Part shown: in pieces, positions 28,654 through 37,712 of the stretch
Layout of the letters: every line of letters starts with the position of its first letter
Position numbering within the stretch: the stretch's first letter is position 1
Assembly (NCBI RefSeq): GCF_000332645.1
Contig: NZ_AMXN01000004.1
Span: 1 to 64,000 of the forward strand
Direction of reading: 5' to 3'
Length of the DNA: 64,000 nt
Origin: Bacillus inaquosorum KCTC 13429
Lineage (GTDB): Bacteria > Bacillota > Bacilli > Bacillales > Bacillaceae
Translations under genes and position numbers: made by a program
The notes under the pieces: generated by a model
Databases searched by the model: none
The model's input: the letters and a program-made list of their open reading frames with translations, nothing else
What the model was told of the DNA's origin: nothing

Positions 28654-29238
28654 TTATTCATTTGCTGATTCTGCAGATTCAGCTGATTCGATTTCACCTT
28701 CTAAAATGTACTGGCCGCGATACGGTTTTTTCACTTCCGGGTACATTTTAATTAAGCTTTGCATAAACGTTGTCATATTAGGGATTTCAAGACCGCTTTC
28801 TTTTTCAATCTCTTTTTGAAGCTCGGAGCTCTTAATCGCCGCGTTGTGGCGTTTTAATGTTTTAATGGCAGCTTCACGCAGCTTAGCTGCTTTCGATCCC
28901 GGTCTTGCCGTTCCTCTTCTTCTTCGTGTTGTTCCGTCAGGTATACCGGCAGGAAGAGAGGAAATAGATTGAAGCTGAGGCTGTACAGACTGCTGTTGTG
29001 ATTGCGGCTGATAGCTTCTGATTTCCTGAGCCGCAAGCTCAGCAAGAACCGGCAGAGAGTCAGTTTTTCGTTCAGAACGGAAATCCTTTTTGACTTCGGA
29101 AGGGCTTCCATTTCTGTCCAGCTCTCTTAATTTTGCGTATATTTTATCACGTTCGATTTGATATTCACGAATGACTTTCACTTCAGCTTCATTTAATTGT
29201 TCTAATCGTAAGCGCAAAGCTTCTCTTTCATTAAACAT
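28654..29238 (-). CDS. rok: Rok, nucleoid-associated repressor of competence and acquired DNA
   Basis: A 194-residue DNA-binding protein that silences comK and AT-rich foreign DNA in B. subtilis. It has an N-terminal coiled-coil oligomerisation domain (1-43), a Gln/Ser/Pro-rich linker (about 75-105), a basic RRRRG patch and a C-terminal winged-helix domain (about 115-185). The C-terminus ends with an SAE-SAE-SAN run, one SAE unit longer than I remember for 168 (191 residues). Spacing of the start from GGGGG is about 11 bases. Confidence 0.95.
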   Translation of the reverse strand: MFNEREALRLRLEQLNEAEVKVIREYQIERDKIYAKLRELDRNGSPSEVKKDFRSERKTDSLPVLAELAAQEIRSYQPQSQQQSVQPQLQSISSLPAGIPDGTTRRRRGTARPGSKAAKLREAAIKTLKRHNAAIKSSELQKEIEKESGLEIPNMTTFMQSLIKMYPEVKKPYRGQYILEGEIESAESAESANE

Positions 29239-29281
29239 TCCTCAATGTACCCCCTATCAAAATTAACATCTTTAATTAAGA

Positions 29282-29310
29282 TATTAGATTACAAAAGTAA
29301 TTTTATCAAC
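29282..29310 (-). promoter_or_regulatory. rok promoter
   Basis: TTGATA (29310-29305) and TAATAT (29287-29282) have a 17-base spacer, in a very AT-rich region that is itself a plausible Rok target for autorepression. Confidence 0.6.
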
Positions 29311-29653
29311 TATTATTTTAGCATTTTACTATTATATTTACTCTATGAAAAATTCCTTATTTTCTGAAAATGTTTCATTTTTCAAAAGAGTCCTTTATTC
29401 ACAAGGGGTTGAGGGTCTTTCGAATTCAATTGGTATAATGTTGAAAATATATATTTTACTTACTTCTTTAATGAAATTTAGTGTAATATCTACAATTTTC
29501 GAGTTATGGGATATGAAATTTATCTAAAATTGAGGAAAAACATAAAAAATTAGCAGTTTTTTTTGCGTATCAATCAAACAAATCACCATTTCCTATGCCT
29601 AAATTTGGAAAAATAAGCTTCTTACTCTTCTCCGATTACTTTCTTGCACAAAT
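29311..29653. other. AT-rich intergenic region between rok and ykuV
   Basis: No convincing gene. It contains a 60-codon frame (29345-29527, plus strand) without coding character. It also holds an extended -10 element TTGGTATAATG (29430-29440) on the plus strand, preceded by TTGAGG at a long 19-base spacing. Any plus-strand transcript would end at the terminator at 29654-29682. Confidence 0.5.
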
Positions 29654-29682
29654 AAAAAAACCTGAAGAGATCAGGTTTTTTT
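29654..29682. terminator. terminator downstream of ykuV
   Basis: AAAAAAACCTGA / TCAGGTTTTTTT with a 5-base loop, usable on both strands. Confidence 0.85.
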
Positions 29683-29690
29683 ATGAAGAG

Positions 29691-30149
29691 CTATTCAGAT
29701 GCCTGTTCTGTTTCAGCGAGAACGCGATTCACACGTTTTTCAAGCATTTTCATGCCGCTCCCTCCGGCTTGGAAGTGACGGAGCTGTCCTGTTTGATCAA
29801 ACACATAGTATGCAGGCACATATTCATTTTCAAATGCATCGGTTAAAGCATGATCACTGTCGACAAAAATCGGCTGAGTAATGTCGTGTTCAGCAGCTAC
29901 ATCTTTAATTTTTTCGAGATCAAGGTCATCTTCGGAACGAGGCATATGCACAGCTACAACGTTCAGTTTATCTTGATATTTATCACGAAAATCATTCACT
30001 TGCGGCATCACTTCTTTGCACAGATGGCAGCTGATGGACCAGAAATGAATAAGCGTCGGCTTTTCCCCGATCAATTGCTCTCTCGTTACTTCACCATTGA
30101 ACCAAGCTTTTTCCCCTGTTAATTCAGGCATTGGCTGACGTAATTTCAT
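29691..30149 (-). CDS. ykuV: YkuV, thioredoxin-like thiol:disulfide oxidoreductase
   Basis: A 152-residue soluble TlpA/AhpC-type protein with the active-site CHLC in FWSISCHLCKEVMPQ (near residues 35-50). It has no signal peptide, so it is cytoplasmic. It lies 69 bases downstream of the peroxiredoxin YkuU and may reduce it or a related partner. The C-terminus is about four residues longer than I remember for 168. Confidence 0.93.
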   Translation of the reverse strand: MKLRQPMPELTGEKAWFNGEVTREQLIGEKPTLIHFWSISCHLCKEVMPQVNDFRDKYQDKLNVVAVHMPRSEDDLDLEKIKDVAAEHDITQPIFVDSDHALTDAFENEYVPAYYVFDQTGQLRHFQAGGSGMKMLEKRVNRVLAETEQASE

Positions 30150-30218
30150 TGCTTTTCCCTCCTATTAAACAGAAAGGCCTAACGAATATGTTAGACCCTT
30201 TTTCGTTCTTAGAAAGAA

Positions 30219-30761
30219 TTAAAGTGTTTTTTGGCCTGGTTTCCAGTTGGCCGGGCAGAGTCCGCCAGTTTGCAGCGCTTGAAGAACACGAAGCGTTTCA
30301 TCAACATCACGGCCAATGTTATTATGGAAAACCGTTTGATATTGGAGCTCGCCTTCAGGATTGATAATAAACAATCCCCGCAAGGCCACACCTTCTTCTT
30401 CGATTAATACGCCATATTCACGGGATACCTCGTGGTTTGTATCAGCAGCAAGCGGATATTTCAGCTGGCCAAGGCCGTTTTCTTTTCGGTCTGTATTAAT
30501 CCACGCCAAATGAGTATGGATTGTATCAGTAGAAACCCCGATTACTTCTGCATCAAGATCTTCGAATTCGTCATAGCGGTCAGACATTGCTGTAATTTCT
30601 GTCGGACAAACAAAAGTGAAATCCATTGGATAGAAGAACAGCACTGTCCATTTGTCTTTTTTCATGTTTTCCTCAAGACTGACTTTGCCAAATTCTTTAC
30701 TTGCAAGGACTGCTTCCATTTCAAAACGAGGAGCTTGTTTACCTACCATACGTTCCGCCAT
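30219..30761 (-). CDS. ykuU: YkuU, typical 2-Cys peroxiredoxin
   Basis: A 180-residue AhpC/Prx1-family peroxidase. The peroxidatic Cys is in FTFVCPTEI (near residue 52) and the resolving Cys in GGLCPANW (near 169). It removes hydroperoxides with thioredoxin-type reduction. GGAGGGATACAT precedes the ATG. It is cotranscribed with ykuV. Confidence 0.95.
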   Translation of the reverse strand: MAERMVGKQAPRFEMEAVLASKEFGKVSLEENMKKDKWTVLFFYPMDFTFVCPTEITAMSDRYDEFEDLDAEVIGVSTDTIHTHLAWINTDRKENGLGQLKYPLAADTNHEVSREYGVLIEEEGVALRGLFIINPEGELQYQTVFHNNIGRDVDETLRVLQALQTGGLCPANWKPGQKTL

Positions 30762-31005
30762 ATGTATCCCTCCAATTTATAGTTTGGCTTAAACAGCCGG
30801 ATTCACATGAAAATAAAGGATTTTTATCCATATTACGTTAATAACATCACAATGCCCATTATATAGGAGGAGATTTCCTGAGTCAATTTTTAACAAATCT
30901 TGCATGTCTTTGGCTTCGACATTTTCAAATAAAACGTTTAACATGTTCATGTATAGGGTAACAAATCTCAACGTGCAGCAATCAATTCAGAAAAGGAGCA
31001 CCAAC

Positions 31006-31809
31006 ATGGATTTTATTAAACAATACGATTGGGCGGGACTGATTACAAATGCAGGTGTTCTGCTCATTAAACTCGTCATTATGATATTGCTCTATTTTAT
31101 CGTTCGATCATTAGGCATGAAAATCATTAAACATCTGTTTGCAAAATTCGAGGAGCAGAACAGCTTGTCTATCGGACGTGCACATACGCTCCGAAGCCTG
31201 ACTCTTAACATATTTGCTTACATACTGATTTTTATATTCTTCGTCATGGTTCTGGATCTGTTTCATTACGATCCAAGCGCCCTTTTAGCGGGAGCAGGAA
31301 TTGTCGGACTGGCTGTCGGATTTGGCGCCCAAGGGCTTGTCAGCGACATCGTGACAGGTTTTTTTATTCTGCTTGAAAAACAATTGGATGTCGGAGATTA
31401 TATTACCGTTTCCACCTTTAACGGAATTGTCGAGCAGGTTGGCTTAAGAACAACTCAAGTCCGCAGCTTTGACGGAACACTGCATTACATCCCAAACAGA
31501 AACATTACAAACGTGAGCAATCATTCTCGGGGAACAATGCAGGCTCTGGTTGATATTAAAGTGCCGACTGAAAGAAACATTGATGAAATGATCCACATTT
31601 TACAGCAAGTATGTGATGAAACGGCAGCCGCTCTCCCGCAAATAAAGGAAGGCCCCAATGTCATCGGAATCCAAGAACTGGGAACCTCTGAAATTGTGAT
31701 CAGAATCATCGCCAAAACAGAAAATATGGAACAGTGGCGGGTCGAGCGAGTGCTGAGAAAAGAAATAAAAAACGCGCTTGACCGCGCTTTTCCTAAAGAA
31801 ACAGAATAA
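31006..31809 (+). CDS. ykuT: YkuT, small-conductance mechanosensitive channel (MscS family)
   Basis: A 267-residue channel with three membrane segments (about 14-36, 65-88 and 95-115). The pore helix TM3 is rich in Gly/Ala ([18 protein letters not shown]), followed by the cytoplasmic beta and alpha/beta domains. It releases solutes on hypoosmotic shock. The start at 31006 (AAAAGGAGCACCAAC upstream) is preferred to an in-frame extension from 30904. It is divergent from ykuU. Confidence 0.95.
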   Translation: MDFIKQYDWAGLITNAGVLLIKLVIMILLYFIVRSLGMKIIKHLFAKFEEQNSLSIGRAHTLRSLTLNIFAYILIFIFFVMVLDLFHYDPSALLAGAGIVGLAVGFGAQGLVSDIVTGFFILLEKQLDVGDYITVSTFNGIVEQVGLRTTQVRSFDGTLHYIPNRNITNVSNHSRGTMQALVDIKVPTERNIDEMIHILQQVCDETAAALPQIKEGPNVIGIQELGTSEIVIRIIAKTENMEQWRVERVLRKEIKNALDRAFPKETE

Positions 31810-31814
31810 ATAAA

Positions 31815-31845
31815 AAGAACCGAAGCTCTTTGCTTCGGTTTTTAT
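31815..31845. terminator. terminator between convergent ykuT and ykuS
   Basis: ACCGAAGC / GCTTCGGT stem flanked by A and T runs just after the ykuT stop. Confidence 0.85.
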
Positions 31846-31846
31846 T

Positions 31847-32092
31847 TTACTGAATTCTGCTTTCAACTTCGCTGCAAATTTCTTCAGCAGTCATCCCGGA
31901 AGCTGTAATGACAGGTGCTTGTGTTACCGTATCGGCTATCCCTTGCACATTATTATCAAGACCTGTTACGACACAGCAGTCACAGCCTTTTGCATCGGCA
32001 GGGCTTTTCATCATTACAACGTCATATCCTTTTTCTTTTAATGCAGCTTCTACATCTGATAACGATTGTTCAATTCCTATTTTTTTAGCCAT
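31847..32092 (-). CDS. ykuS: YkuS, conserved UPF0180 protein
   Basis: An 81-residue protein starting MAKKIGIEQSLSDVE and containing a C-x-CC motif (GCDCCVVTG) near residues 36-44. GGAGGTGTTCAAT precedes the ATG at 32092. Function unknown; the Cys cluster could bind metal. It lies 60 bases downstream of dapL. Confidence 0.9.
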   Translation of the reverse strand: MAKKIGIEQSLSDVEAALKEKGYDVVMMKSPADAKGCDCCVVTGLDNNVQGIADTVTQAPVITASGMTAEEICSEVESRIQ

Positions 32093-32152
32093 ATTGAACA
32101 CCTCCGTTTACTAGAGTGCTCATTTTATGGAATTTTATTCTTTCATTTGTAC

Positions 32153-33277
32153 TTAATTGGCATAAACAGAAAAATAACCTGTCATGACGTTAACCGCTGT
32201 TTCTATCGCATTTTCATCAGGATTCAGCTTTGCGTGATGAAGCCCGTGTTCAGAATCAGCGCCGAGCCAAAACATGAAGCCGGGATATTTTTTCAGCATG
32301 TAGCCAAAATCCTCTCCAGTCATTGCTTCTTTTGCTTCAATTACTGTTGCCAGTTGATGTTCAGCAACGAAAGACATAAATTCTTCTGTCAGTCCGCTCG
32401 TATTGTAAACTTGGTGATACACAGACGGATATGTCACTTTTCCTTTGCAGCGGAACCCAATTTCAATTCCTTTTACCAAATCTTCAATCCGTTCCTTTAC
32501 CTGCTTCATCGATTCTTCAGAAAGCGTACGGATCGTGCCTTCCAGGTGAGCTGTTTGCGCGATGATATTTTGCGCTGAACCGCCGGTAATGGTACCAACT
32601 GTAATGACGGCACTGTCCAGCGGATCTGTGTTTCTAGAGATGATCGTTTGCAGCTGGGTGACAAGTGTGCTTGCTGCTACAACCATGTCCTCAGCCAAAT
32701 GCGGATAGGCTGCATGTCCCCCTTTGCCTTCCAGATCGATGACAAGCTCTGATGTATTCGCAAAAAGGAGGCCGCTTTTTGTCGAGATGGTGCCTACAGG
32801 CAGCTCTGGAGCAATATGCAGCGCAGTGATGAAATCAGGCTGCCACTTTTTTAATACATCGCTCTCGAGCATTGGTTCTGCACCGCCAGGCCCTTCCTCT
32901 GCGGGCTGGAACAGAAAAAGCAAATCATGTTTGACCGGGTGGTGAACAAAATGGTCAATAATGCCGAGTGCAATCGTCATATGCAAATCGTGTCCGCAGG
33001 CGTGCATGTTGCCGTGATGCTCTGATGCGAATGGAAGACCGGTCTGCTCTTCAATGGAAAGTGCGTCGATATCCGCTCTGTACGCCAGCATTTTTTCCGG
33101 CGCCGTCCCGTTCACCTTTACAAAAAGCCCTGTTCGCCATTTCTCAATTTCAACTCTGTCTTGCGGGTACTGTTCCAAGACATTTAATAAATACTGTTGG
33201 GTTTTGAACTCCTGAAATCCAAGCTCCGGTATACGGTGCAGATCTCTGCGGATTGCGATGAGCTCCTCTTTCTTCAT
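32153..33277 (-). CDS. dapL: N-acetyl-diaminopimelate deacetylase
   Basis: A 374-residue M20-family amidohydrolase of the acetylase branch of lysine/diaminopimelate synthesis. The metal-binding motif [10 protein letters not shown] is near residues 90-99, with the catalytic [14 protein letters not shown] near 122-135 and the dimerisation domain in between. Two ATGs lie close together. The second (33277) has AGGAGG 7 bases upstream and gives the usual length. It follows dapH, which makes its substrate's precursor. Confidence 0.94.
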   Translation of the reverse strand: MKKEELIAIRRDLHRIPELGFQEFKTQQYLLNVLEQYPQDRVEIEKWRTGLFVKVNGTAPEKMLAYRADIDALSIEEQTGLPFASEHHGNMHACGHDLHMTIALGIIDHFVHHPVKHDLLFLFQPAEEGPGGAEPMLESDVLKKWQPDFITALHIAPELPVGTISTKSGLLFANTSELVIDLEGKGGHAAYPHLAEDMVVAASTLVTQLQTIISRNTDPLDSAVITVGTITGGSAQNIIAQTAHLEGTIRTLSEESMKQVKERIEDLVKGIEIGFRCKGKVTYPSVYHQVYNTSGLTEEFMSFVAEHQLATVIEAKEAMTGEDFGYMLKKYPGFMFWLGADSEHGLHHAKLNPDENAIETAVNVMTGYFSVYAN

Positions 33278-33302
33278 TTTCATTCCTCCTGCCTATACGA
33301 AT

Positions 33303-33333
33303 AAGGCGTGGATATATTATCCACGCCCTTTTT
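33303..33333 (+). other. strong hairpin between dapH and dapL
   Basis: GGCGTGGATA / TATCCACGCC with a 3-base loop. The T run follows it on the plus strand, where there is no gene to terminate. On the minus strand, the dapH-dapL direction, the tail is weak (TTATTC). It may only partly terminate or may stabilise processed dapH mRNA. Confidence 0.55.
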
Positions 33334-33346
33334 ATCAAATCATTCC

Positions 33347-34057
33347 TTACAGCTGGCGTAATTCCTGCTTGATTTCAGTTTTGCCTTTTGTTTTCTCATC
33401 AATGTCCTTGATTTTTTTAGCAGGTGTTCCTGCAACAACAGTGTATGGCTCAACATCGTTTACTACGATCGCTCCCGCAGCAACAACGGCTCCTTTACCT
33501 ACTGTTACGCCTTCAAGCACAACGGCATTTGCGCCGATCACAACGTCGTCTTCAATGACAACCGGTTTAGCGGATGGCGGCTCAATAACGCCCGCAAGTA
33601 CAGAACCCGCGCCGATATGGCAGTTTTTACCGACAGTAGCTCGTCCGCCCAGTACAACGTTCATATCAATCATTGTACCTTCACCGATGACTGAGCCGAT
33701 ATTGATAGAAGCACCCATCATGATGACTGCGTTATCACCGATTTCAACTTGGTCGCGGATGATCGCGCCCGGCTCGATACGCGCTTTGATATTTTTAAGA
33801 TCAAGCGTTGGAATCGCAGAATTGCGGCGGTCATTTTCAACCACATAGTCTTCGATTTTGCTTTGATTTTCTTCAATTGCTGTTTGGATTTCGCTCCATT
33901 CACCGAAAACGACACCAGTGTTTCCGTTGATAAAAGCTTTCGCAGATTCGCCGAAATTGATTCCTTCCAGCTCACCTTTCACGTAAACCTTTACAGGTGT
34001 AGATTTTGTACTATTTTGAATAAATGAAATAATTTCATTTGCGTCCATCATTTTCAT
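33347..34057 (-). CDS. dapH: tetrahydrodipicolinate N-acetyltransferase
   Basis: A 236-residue left-handed beta-helix acyltransferase that acetylates tetrahydrodipicolinate for diaminopimelate synthesis. An N-terminal helical DapH_N domain (1-85) is followed by hexapeptide repeats (about 90-215), visible as repeated (I/V)GxxxxI steps such as [13 protein letters not shown] and [20 protein letters not shown] precedes the ATG. It forms an operon with dapL. Confidence 0.95.
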   Translation of the reverse strand: MKMMDANEIISFIQNSTKSTPVKVYVKGELEGINFGESAKAFINGNTGVVFGEWSEIQTAIEENQSKIEDYVVENDRRNSAIPTLDLKNIKARIEPGAIIRDQVEIGDNAVIMMGASINIGSVIGEGTMIDMNVVLGGRATVGKNCHIGAGSVLAGVIEPPSAKPVVIEDDVVIGANAVVLEGVTVGKGAVVAAGAIVVNDVEPYTVVAGTPAKKIKDIDEKTKGKTEIKQELRQL

Positions 34058-34120
34058 ATGTAAAGTCCTCCTCCTGATTTTCTACCTCATTACTGTATCA
34101 AAGGAAAGATACAAAGACAA

Positions 34121-34152
34121 GAAAAAAAGGAACAGCCGCTTTAGCAGTTCCC
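34121..34152 (-). terminator. terminator downstream of ykuP
   Basis: GGAAC(A/T)GC...GC(T/A)GTTCC stem followed on the minus strand by seven T residues. Confidence 0.75.
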
Positions 34153-34161
34153 ATTGGGTGA

Positions 34162-34617
34162 TCAGACAGCGCATCCGCTTTTCTTTGCGAATTGTCTCCC
34201 GAACTCCATTAATTCTTCCTCTTCTTCACCTTCTGGATTATTTTCGATTTTTACCGAAGGCAGAACAATTTCGCCTCCGCGTTCTTTTATTTTTGCTTCA
34301 AGCGTATCAACCGCTCCGCAGAAAAATTCATATGCTGTATCACCGGAACCGAATACAGCGCATGTTTTGCCGGAGAAATCAATCTCATCCATGTCTTCAG
34401 CAAGGTCTAAAAATTCATCAGGCAGATCTCCGTCACCCCACGTATAGGTTCCCATAATGATATGATCATAGTCGTTAAACAGCTGTGCATCATCAATATC
34501 CATCGCTTCGAAACGGTCTGCTTCCGCTTCCGCCTCCTGAAGCCCCTTTTCAATCAAATCAGCCATTGCTTCAGTGTTGCCTGACATTGTTGCATAAACG
34601 AGCAATATCTTCCCCAA
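34162..34617 (-). CDS. ykuP: YkuP, short-chain flavodoxin
   Basis: A 151-residue FMN protein. The phosphate loop YATMSGNTE (residues 8-16) and the ring-stacking loops TYTWGDGDLPDE and FGSGDTAYEFFCGAV are visible. It replaces ferredoxin under iron limitation, for example with BioI or fatty acid desaturase in B. subtilis. The start is TTG with GGAGG upstream. It is the last gene of the Fur-controlled ykuNOP operon. Confidence 0.94.
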   Translation of the reverse strand: MGKILLVYATMSGNTEAMADLIEKGLQEAEAEADRFEAMDIDDAQLFNDYDHIIMGTYTWGDGDLPDEFLDLAEDMDEIDFSGKTCAVFGSGDTAYEFFCGAVDTLEAKIKERGGEIVLPSVKIENNPEGEEEEELMEFGRQFAKKSGCAV

Positions 34618-34632
34618 TTCTATTTTCCTCCT

Positions 34633-35526
34633 CTAATGAATCATTGCTGAAACTTCGTACGGTTGGACAAATTTACATTCATACAAGCCTGCACAAAAGA
34701 AATTCTCTTTCTGATTGGCCACTCTCCACCCATGCCCTTTAATGGTATCGAACCATTTTAACGCCCTGGCTTCGAGATCAGCCTGGTAAATTCTCGAATA
34801 ACCATTTTCATCTTGCGTGGTGGTAACATATATGATTCCATCATCCTCTGAAATATCAAGAAATGATTCTTCTTTTCTGATCATGCTGGATTGTATGGTG
34901 AATTCTTCGTCAGTCAAAATATTCCTAACAGTGACAGCACCGTGCTTTCCTTTCACAGAACCCAACGCCGCCACCAGCCAATTTTCATTGAACAAGAGCA
35001 TGGATGCCGTCATCCGGCTTTCTTCTTTCTTAACGATTTGGACAGTGTCACGTTTAAAGTCGTAAGCCCAAATGCCTCCAAAATATTCGTGTATTTGTGT
35101 GCCGATGAAAAGACTGCCGCCGTGCACGCATAACGAACGGATAACAGGCGGGTTATCAAAATCCGCAAAAGGCTTGGCTACACGCCACGAAACCCCAAAA
35201 TCATCCGATACATAAATGCAATGCTTGCCGTGGGCGCAGACAAACCCGTCGTTTCGCCCGGTAATCGCCCACACTGTTGCATTTGTCGGAAAGCTAGACA
35301 TCGTCCAGGTTTTCCCTTCGTCAGACGAGCGAATGACCGTTCCCTTTTCACCTACGCCAAATAAGTACGGCCCTATGTAACTGATGCAATGAATTTTGCT
35401 TTTCAAACGAAAAAGCTTTCTCCAGCCCTGCTCCAAGGAATAATGAAAAATGCCTTCTCTTTGTACCGCCACAAAATAACCAGAAAATGCCGACGCCGTG
35501 ACAGCAGTCGCTCCTTTATGAAACAT
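34633..35526 (-). CDS. ykuO: YkuO, BNR/Asp-box repeat protein between the flavodoxins
   Basis: A 297-residue predicted beta-propeller with Asp-box repeats (SSDEGKTW near 67-74 and SDDFGVSW near 106-113). It has no signal peptide. Function unknown; it is cotranscribed with ykuN (11-base overlap) and ykuP, which ties it to iron starvation. Confidence 0.88.
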   Translation of the reverse strand: MFHKGATAVTASAFSGYFVAVQREGIFHYSLEQGWRKLFRLKSKIHCISYIGPYLFGVGEKGTVIRSSDEGKTWTMSSFPTNATVWAITGRNDGFVCAHGKHCIYVSDDFGVSWRVAKPFADFDNPPVIRSLCVHGGSLFIGTQIHEYFGGIWAYDFKRDTVQIVKKEESRMTASMLLFNENWLVAALGSVKGKHGAVTVRNILTDEEFTIQSSMIRKEESFLDISEDDGIIYVTTTQDENGYSRIYQADLEARALKWFDTIKGHGWRVANQKENFFCAGLYECKFVQPYEVSAMIH

Positions 35527-35992
35527 GGCTTTTTTCCTTGTTCATATAATCTGCCCATGCAAGAAAACCTCTCGCAAACGCTCGGCAGCTTTCCACATCT
35601 TCATCTGTCTCAGGCGCCAGTTCGATTTTTAATGTTTCCTGATAAACAGCTGCTCCCGCCTCTTGCAGCATGGCACTGAACAAATTGACCGCTTCACAAA
35701 ACTTTGGATAAGAATAATCACCAGATCCGAAGCAGGCTGTTTTTAAGCCATTAAGCTGAAGCTGTTTGACCTCATCAAAAAAATCCTCCGCTTCGTAAGG
35801 CAGGTCGCCGTCGCCCCATGTATATGTGCCAATCAGCACATAATCATAGGATGTCAGAACAGACACATCCGCATCATCTATCTCGACACAATCGATATCC
35901 AACTCATATTCCTGAAGCGTTTCTTTTATAATTGCAGCAATGTCTTCTGTATTTCCTGACATGCTGGCATATGTAATCAAGGCTTTAGCCAT
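35516..35992 (-). CDS. ykuN: YkuN, short-chain flavodoxin
   Basis: A 158-residue paralogue of YkuP with phosphate loop YASMSGNTED (residues 8-17), GTYTWGDGDLPYEA and CFGSGDYSYPKF. It carries electrons to P450 BioI or desaturase in place of ferredoxin when iron is scarce. It is first in ykuNOP, behind two Fur boxes. Confidence 0.95.
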   Translation of the reverse strand: MAKALITYASMSGNTEDIAAIIKETLQEYELDIDCVEIDDADVSVLTSYDYVLIGTYTWGDGDLPYEAEDFFDEVKQLQLNGLKTACFGSGDYSYPKFCEAVNLFSAMLQEAGAAVYQETLKIELAPETDEDVESCRAFARGFLAWADYMNKEKSHVS

Positions 35993-36009
35993 GTTATCAC
36001 CTCATCAAT

Positions 36010-36067
36010 TGATAATGATTTTCAATATCATATGTATCACTTTAAATGATAATGATTTTCATTGTCA
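36010..36067 (-). promoter_or_regulatory. two Fur boxes at the ykuNOP promoter
   Basis: Two elements, TGATAATGATTTTCA-atatca (36010-36030) and TGATAATGATTTTCA-ttgtca (36047-36067), match the Fur consensus TGATAATNATTNTCA essentially perfectly and are 16 bases apart. A TTGACA (-35, 36068-36063) overlaps the distal box, so Fur binding would exclude RNA polymerase. Confidence 0.88.
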
Positions 36068-36077
36068 ATATATAAAT

Positions 36078-36106
36078 AAAAAAAGACAGCATATCGCTGT
36101 CTTTAA
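36078..36106 (-). terminator. terminator overlapping the ccpC stop codon
   Basis: AAAGACAGC / GCTGTCTTT with loop ATATC, followed by a T run on the minus strand. Confidence 0.8.
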
Positions 36107-36984
36107 AATGGATTTTCCTGATCCAGCATATCCTTTATCACTTGTACAAAAGCTTGAACTTGCTTCAGCTCAAAGGCAGGTTCATAGCCTAATAGCCATG
36201 TATCCCGTCCGATTGGTTGCTCCTTCGTGTCTAACAGAGGCATTTTGTTGACTTTATCTTCGTTTTGCAGGGTAACAGACGGCAAAATGGCATAACCAAT
36301 TCCGTGCAACGCCATCTGTTTGCACGTTTCAATCTGATCAACCAATATTGTCTGTTTTGGAGACGTTTTAAATTTTTGATGCCACCAGTGCTGAATTTCC
36401 TGAAAATAAGTGCTGTCGCTTTTAAATTGGATAAACGGCCGTTCTGTATGGGCAATGTCTTCGATGCAGGAAATTTCAGTGTCCACTAAATAAAGGTGAT
36501 CTGTCATTAAGTAATCTTTACGGCCCTTCCACTCAGGGTTGCCTCTTATAATGCCGATATGAACCTGATCCTCATATAAGCTTTTCAGCATTTCGCTGCT
36601 CCAGCCGGTAATGAGCGAGACCTTTGCATTCGGATACTTTTCCACATACGTCTTCAGGACTTTAGGGAGCCAATGCTGGCCGATTATGGAGGCGACGGCA
36701 AGCTTCAATGTGCCGTGAATTTCACCTTCAAGCTCATCAATATTTTCTCTTATTCTTTCCTGCTCTAACGTCACATCATTCGCAAACTGAATGATTTTCT
36801 CACCGGCCGGCGTTACCGTTAATCCTTTTTGGGATCTTAAAAAGATTTTTGTGCCCCACGCCTTTTCAATTGTTTGTAAGCGCTGAGATAAAGCCGGCTG
36901 AGATACAAAAAGCCGTTCCGCCGCCTTTCTCATATTTAACTCCTCAGCTAAAACTACGAGCATATGAAGCTCTTGAAGCTGCAT
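36103..36984 (-). CDS. ccpC: CcpC, LysR-type regulator of citrate synthase and aconitase genes
   Basis: A 293-residue LysR regulator. The N-terminal winged helix-turn-helix (AAERLFVSQPALSQRLQTIEK, residues 21-41) is followed by a two-lobe effector domain that in B. subtilis senses citrate. It represses citZ and citB. It is divergent from nothing nearby and has its own terminator. Confidence 0.94.
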   Translation of the reverse strand: MQLQELHMLVVLAEELNMRKAAERLFVSQPALSQRLQTIEKAWGTKIFLRSQKGLTVTPAGEKIIQFANDVTLEQERIRENIDELEGEIHGTLKLAVASIIGQHWLPKVLKTYVEKYPNAKVSLITGWSSEMLKSLYEDQVHIGIIRGNPEWKGRKDYLMTDHLYLVDTEISCIEDIAHTERPFIQFKSDSTYFQEIQHWWHQKFKTSPKQTILVDQIETCKQMALHGIGYAILPSVTLQNEDKVNKMPLLDTKEQPIGRDTWLLGYEPAFELKQVQAFVQVIKDMLDQENPF

Positions 36985-37117
36985 GTCGTCCTCCTTTTTA
37001 TGATCAATAAGTTTTTCTTATCTCCCATTCTAATAAAATCTTTGTTTCTGATTCAAGCCCTATTCTGGTTTAAATTATGTATGCGCTTTCTTTGTTGCTC
37101 TGCCAATATAATAAAAA

Positions 37118-37133
37118 TAGGCCGTAAAGCCTA
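37118..37133 (-). terminator. terminator overlapping the darB stop codon
   Basis: TAGGC / GCCTA stem followed by TTTTTATT on the minus strand. Confidence 0.65.
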
Positions 37134-37574
37134 CTTGTTTAATGAGCGTATGTGCTTATTCAATTCCTTCAAAACCACTCTTCTCGTAAAAATTCCTTCA
37201 AACACCTGTTCATCATTTTCAACACAGACAAATCCGTTATTAATGACCATGCCGAACCCCTTCATAATTGGATCATTTATATGAAGACGCGGAATATCGG
37301 TGACCATGACTTCCTCGACAGTAATCTGGTCAAGCTTTTCAAATTCAATTCGCTCAAGTCCGAAAATGCTGTTCATGATCATATTTGTACCGATTAAACC
37401 ATGTAAACGATAGGAAGCATCAAGAACTGGAATGGCTGTGTATCCGGTTTTTGTCAGCACTAATAATGCGTGCTCAAGGTTATTGCCGACTTGAACGTGC
37501 GCTACTTTGTCCGCCTCAATCATAAATTGTCCGACTGTTGCCTCAAGAAGCTGGTCTGATTGTAAGCTTATCAT
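37131..37574 (-). CDS. darB: DarB (YkuL), CBS-domain c-di-AMP receptor
   Basis: A 147-residue protein made of two CBS motifs (about 12-70 and 82-140). In B. subtilis it binds c-di-AMP and, when free, stimulates the (p)ppGpp synthetase Rel and pyruvate carboxylase, linking potassium status to the stringent response. It is monocistronic with its own terminator. Confidence 0.92.
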   Translation of the reverse strand: MISLQSDQLLEATVGQFMIEADKVAHVQVGNNLEHALLVLTKTGYTAIPVLDASYRLHGLIGTNMIMNSIFGLERIEFEKLDQITVEEVMVTDIPRLHINDPIMKGFGMVINNGFVCVENDEQVFEGIFTRRVVLKELNKHIRSLNK

Positions 37575-37667
37575 GTTTTCGACCCCTTTTCATTTTCATC
37601 AACAATACATTCCCTATATTACAATAATATAAACTTTATCAGTATTTGTCGAAAAGTTTCCTTTCAA

Positions 37668-37695
37668 TAAAAAAGATACTCTTTGTGCGAGTATC
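37668..37695 (-). terminator. terminator downstream of abbA
   Basis: GATACTC / GAGTATC stem followed on the minus strand by TTTTTT. Confidence 0.8.
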
Positions 37696-37712
37696 AATTA
37701 TAGGGTGCTCCA

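Noticed and set aside
29345..29527. 60-codon plus-strand frame between rok and ykuV
   Set aside because: No ribosome binding site, composition follows the AT-rich background, and no similarity I recognise.
32066..32578. 170-codon plus-strand frame
   Set aside because: Antisense shadow of dapL and the ykuS start region; it crosses a genuine ribosome binding site on the other strand.
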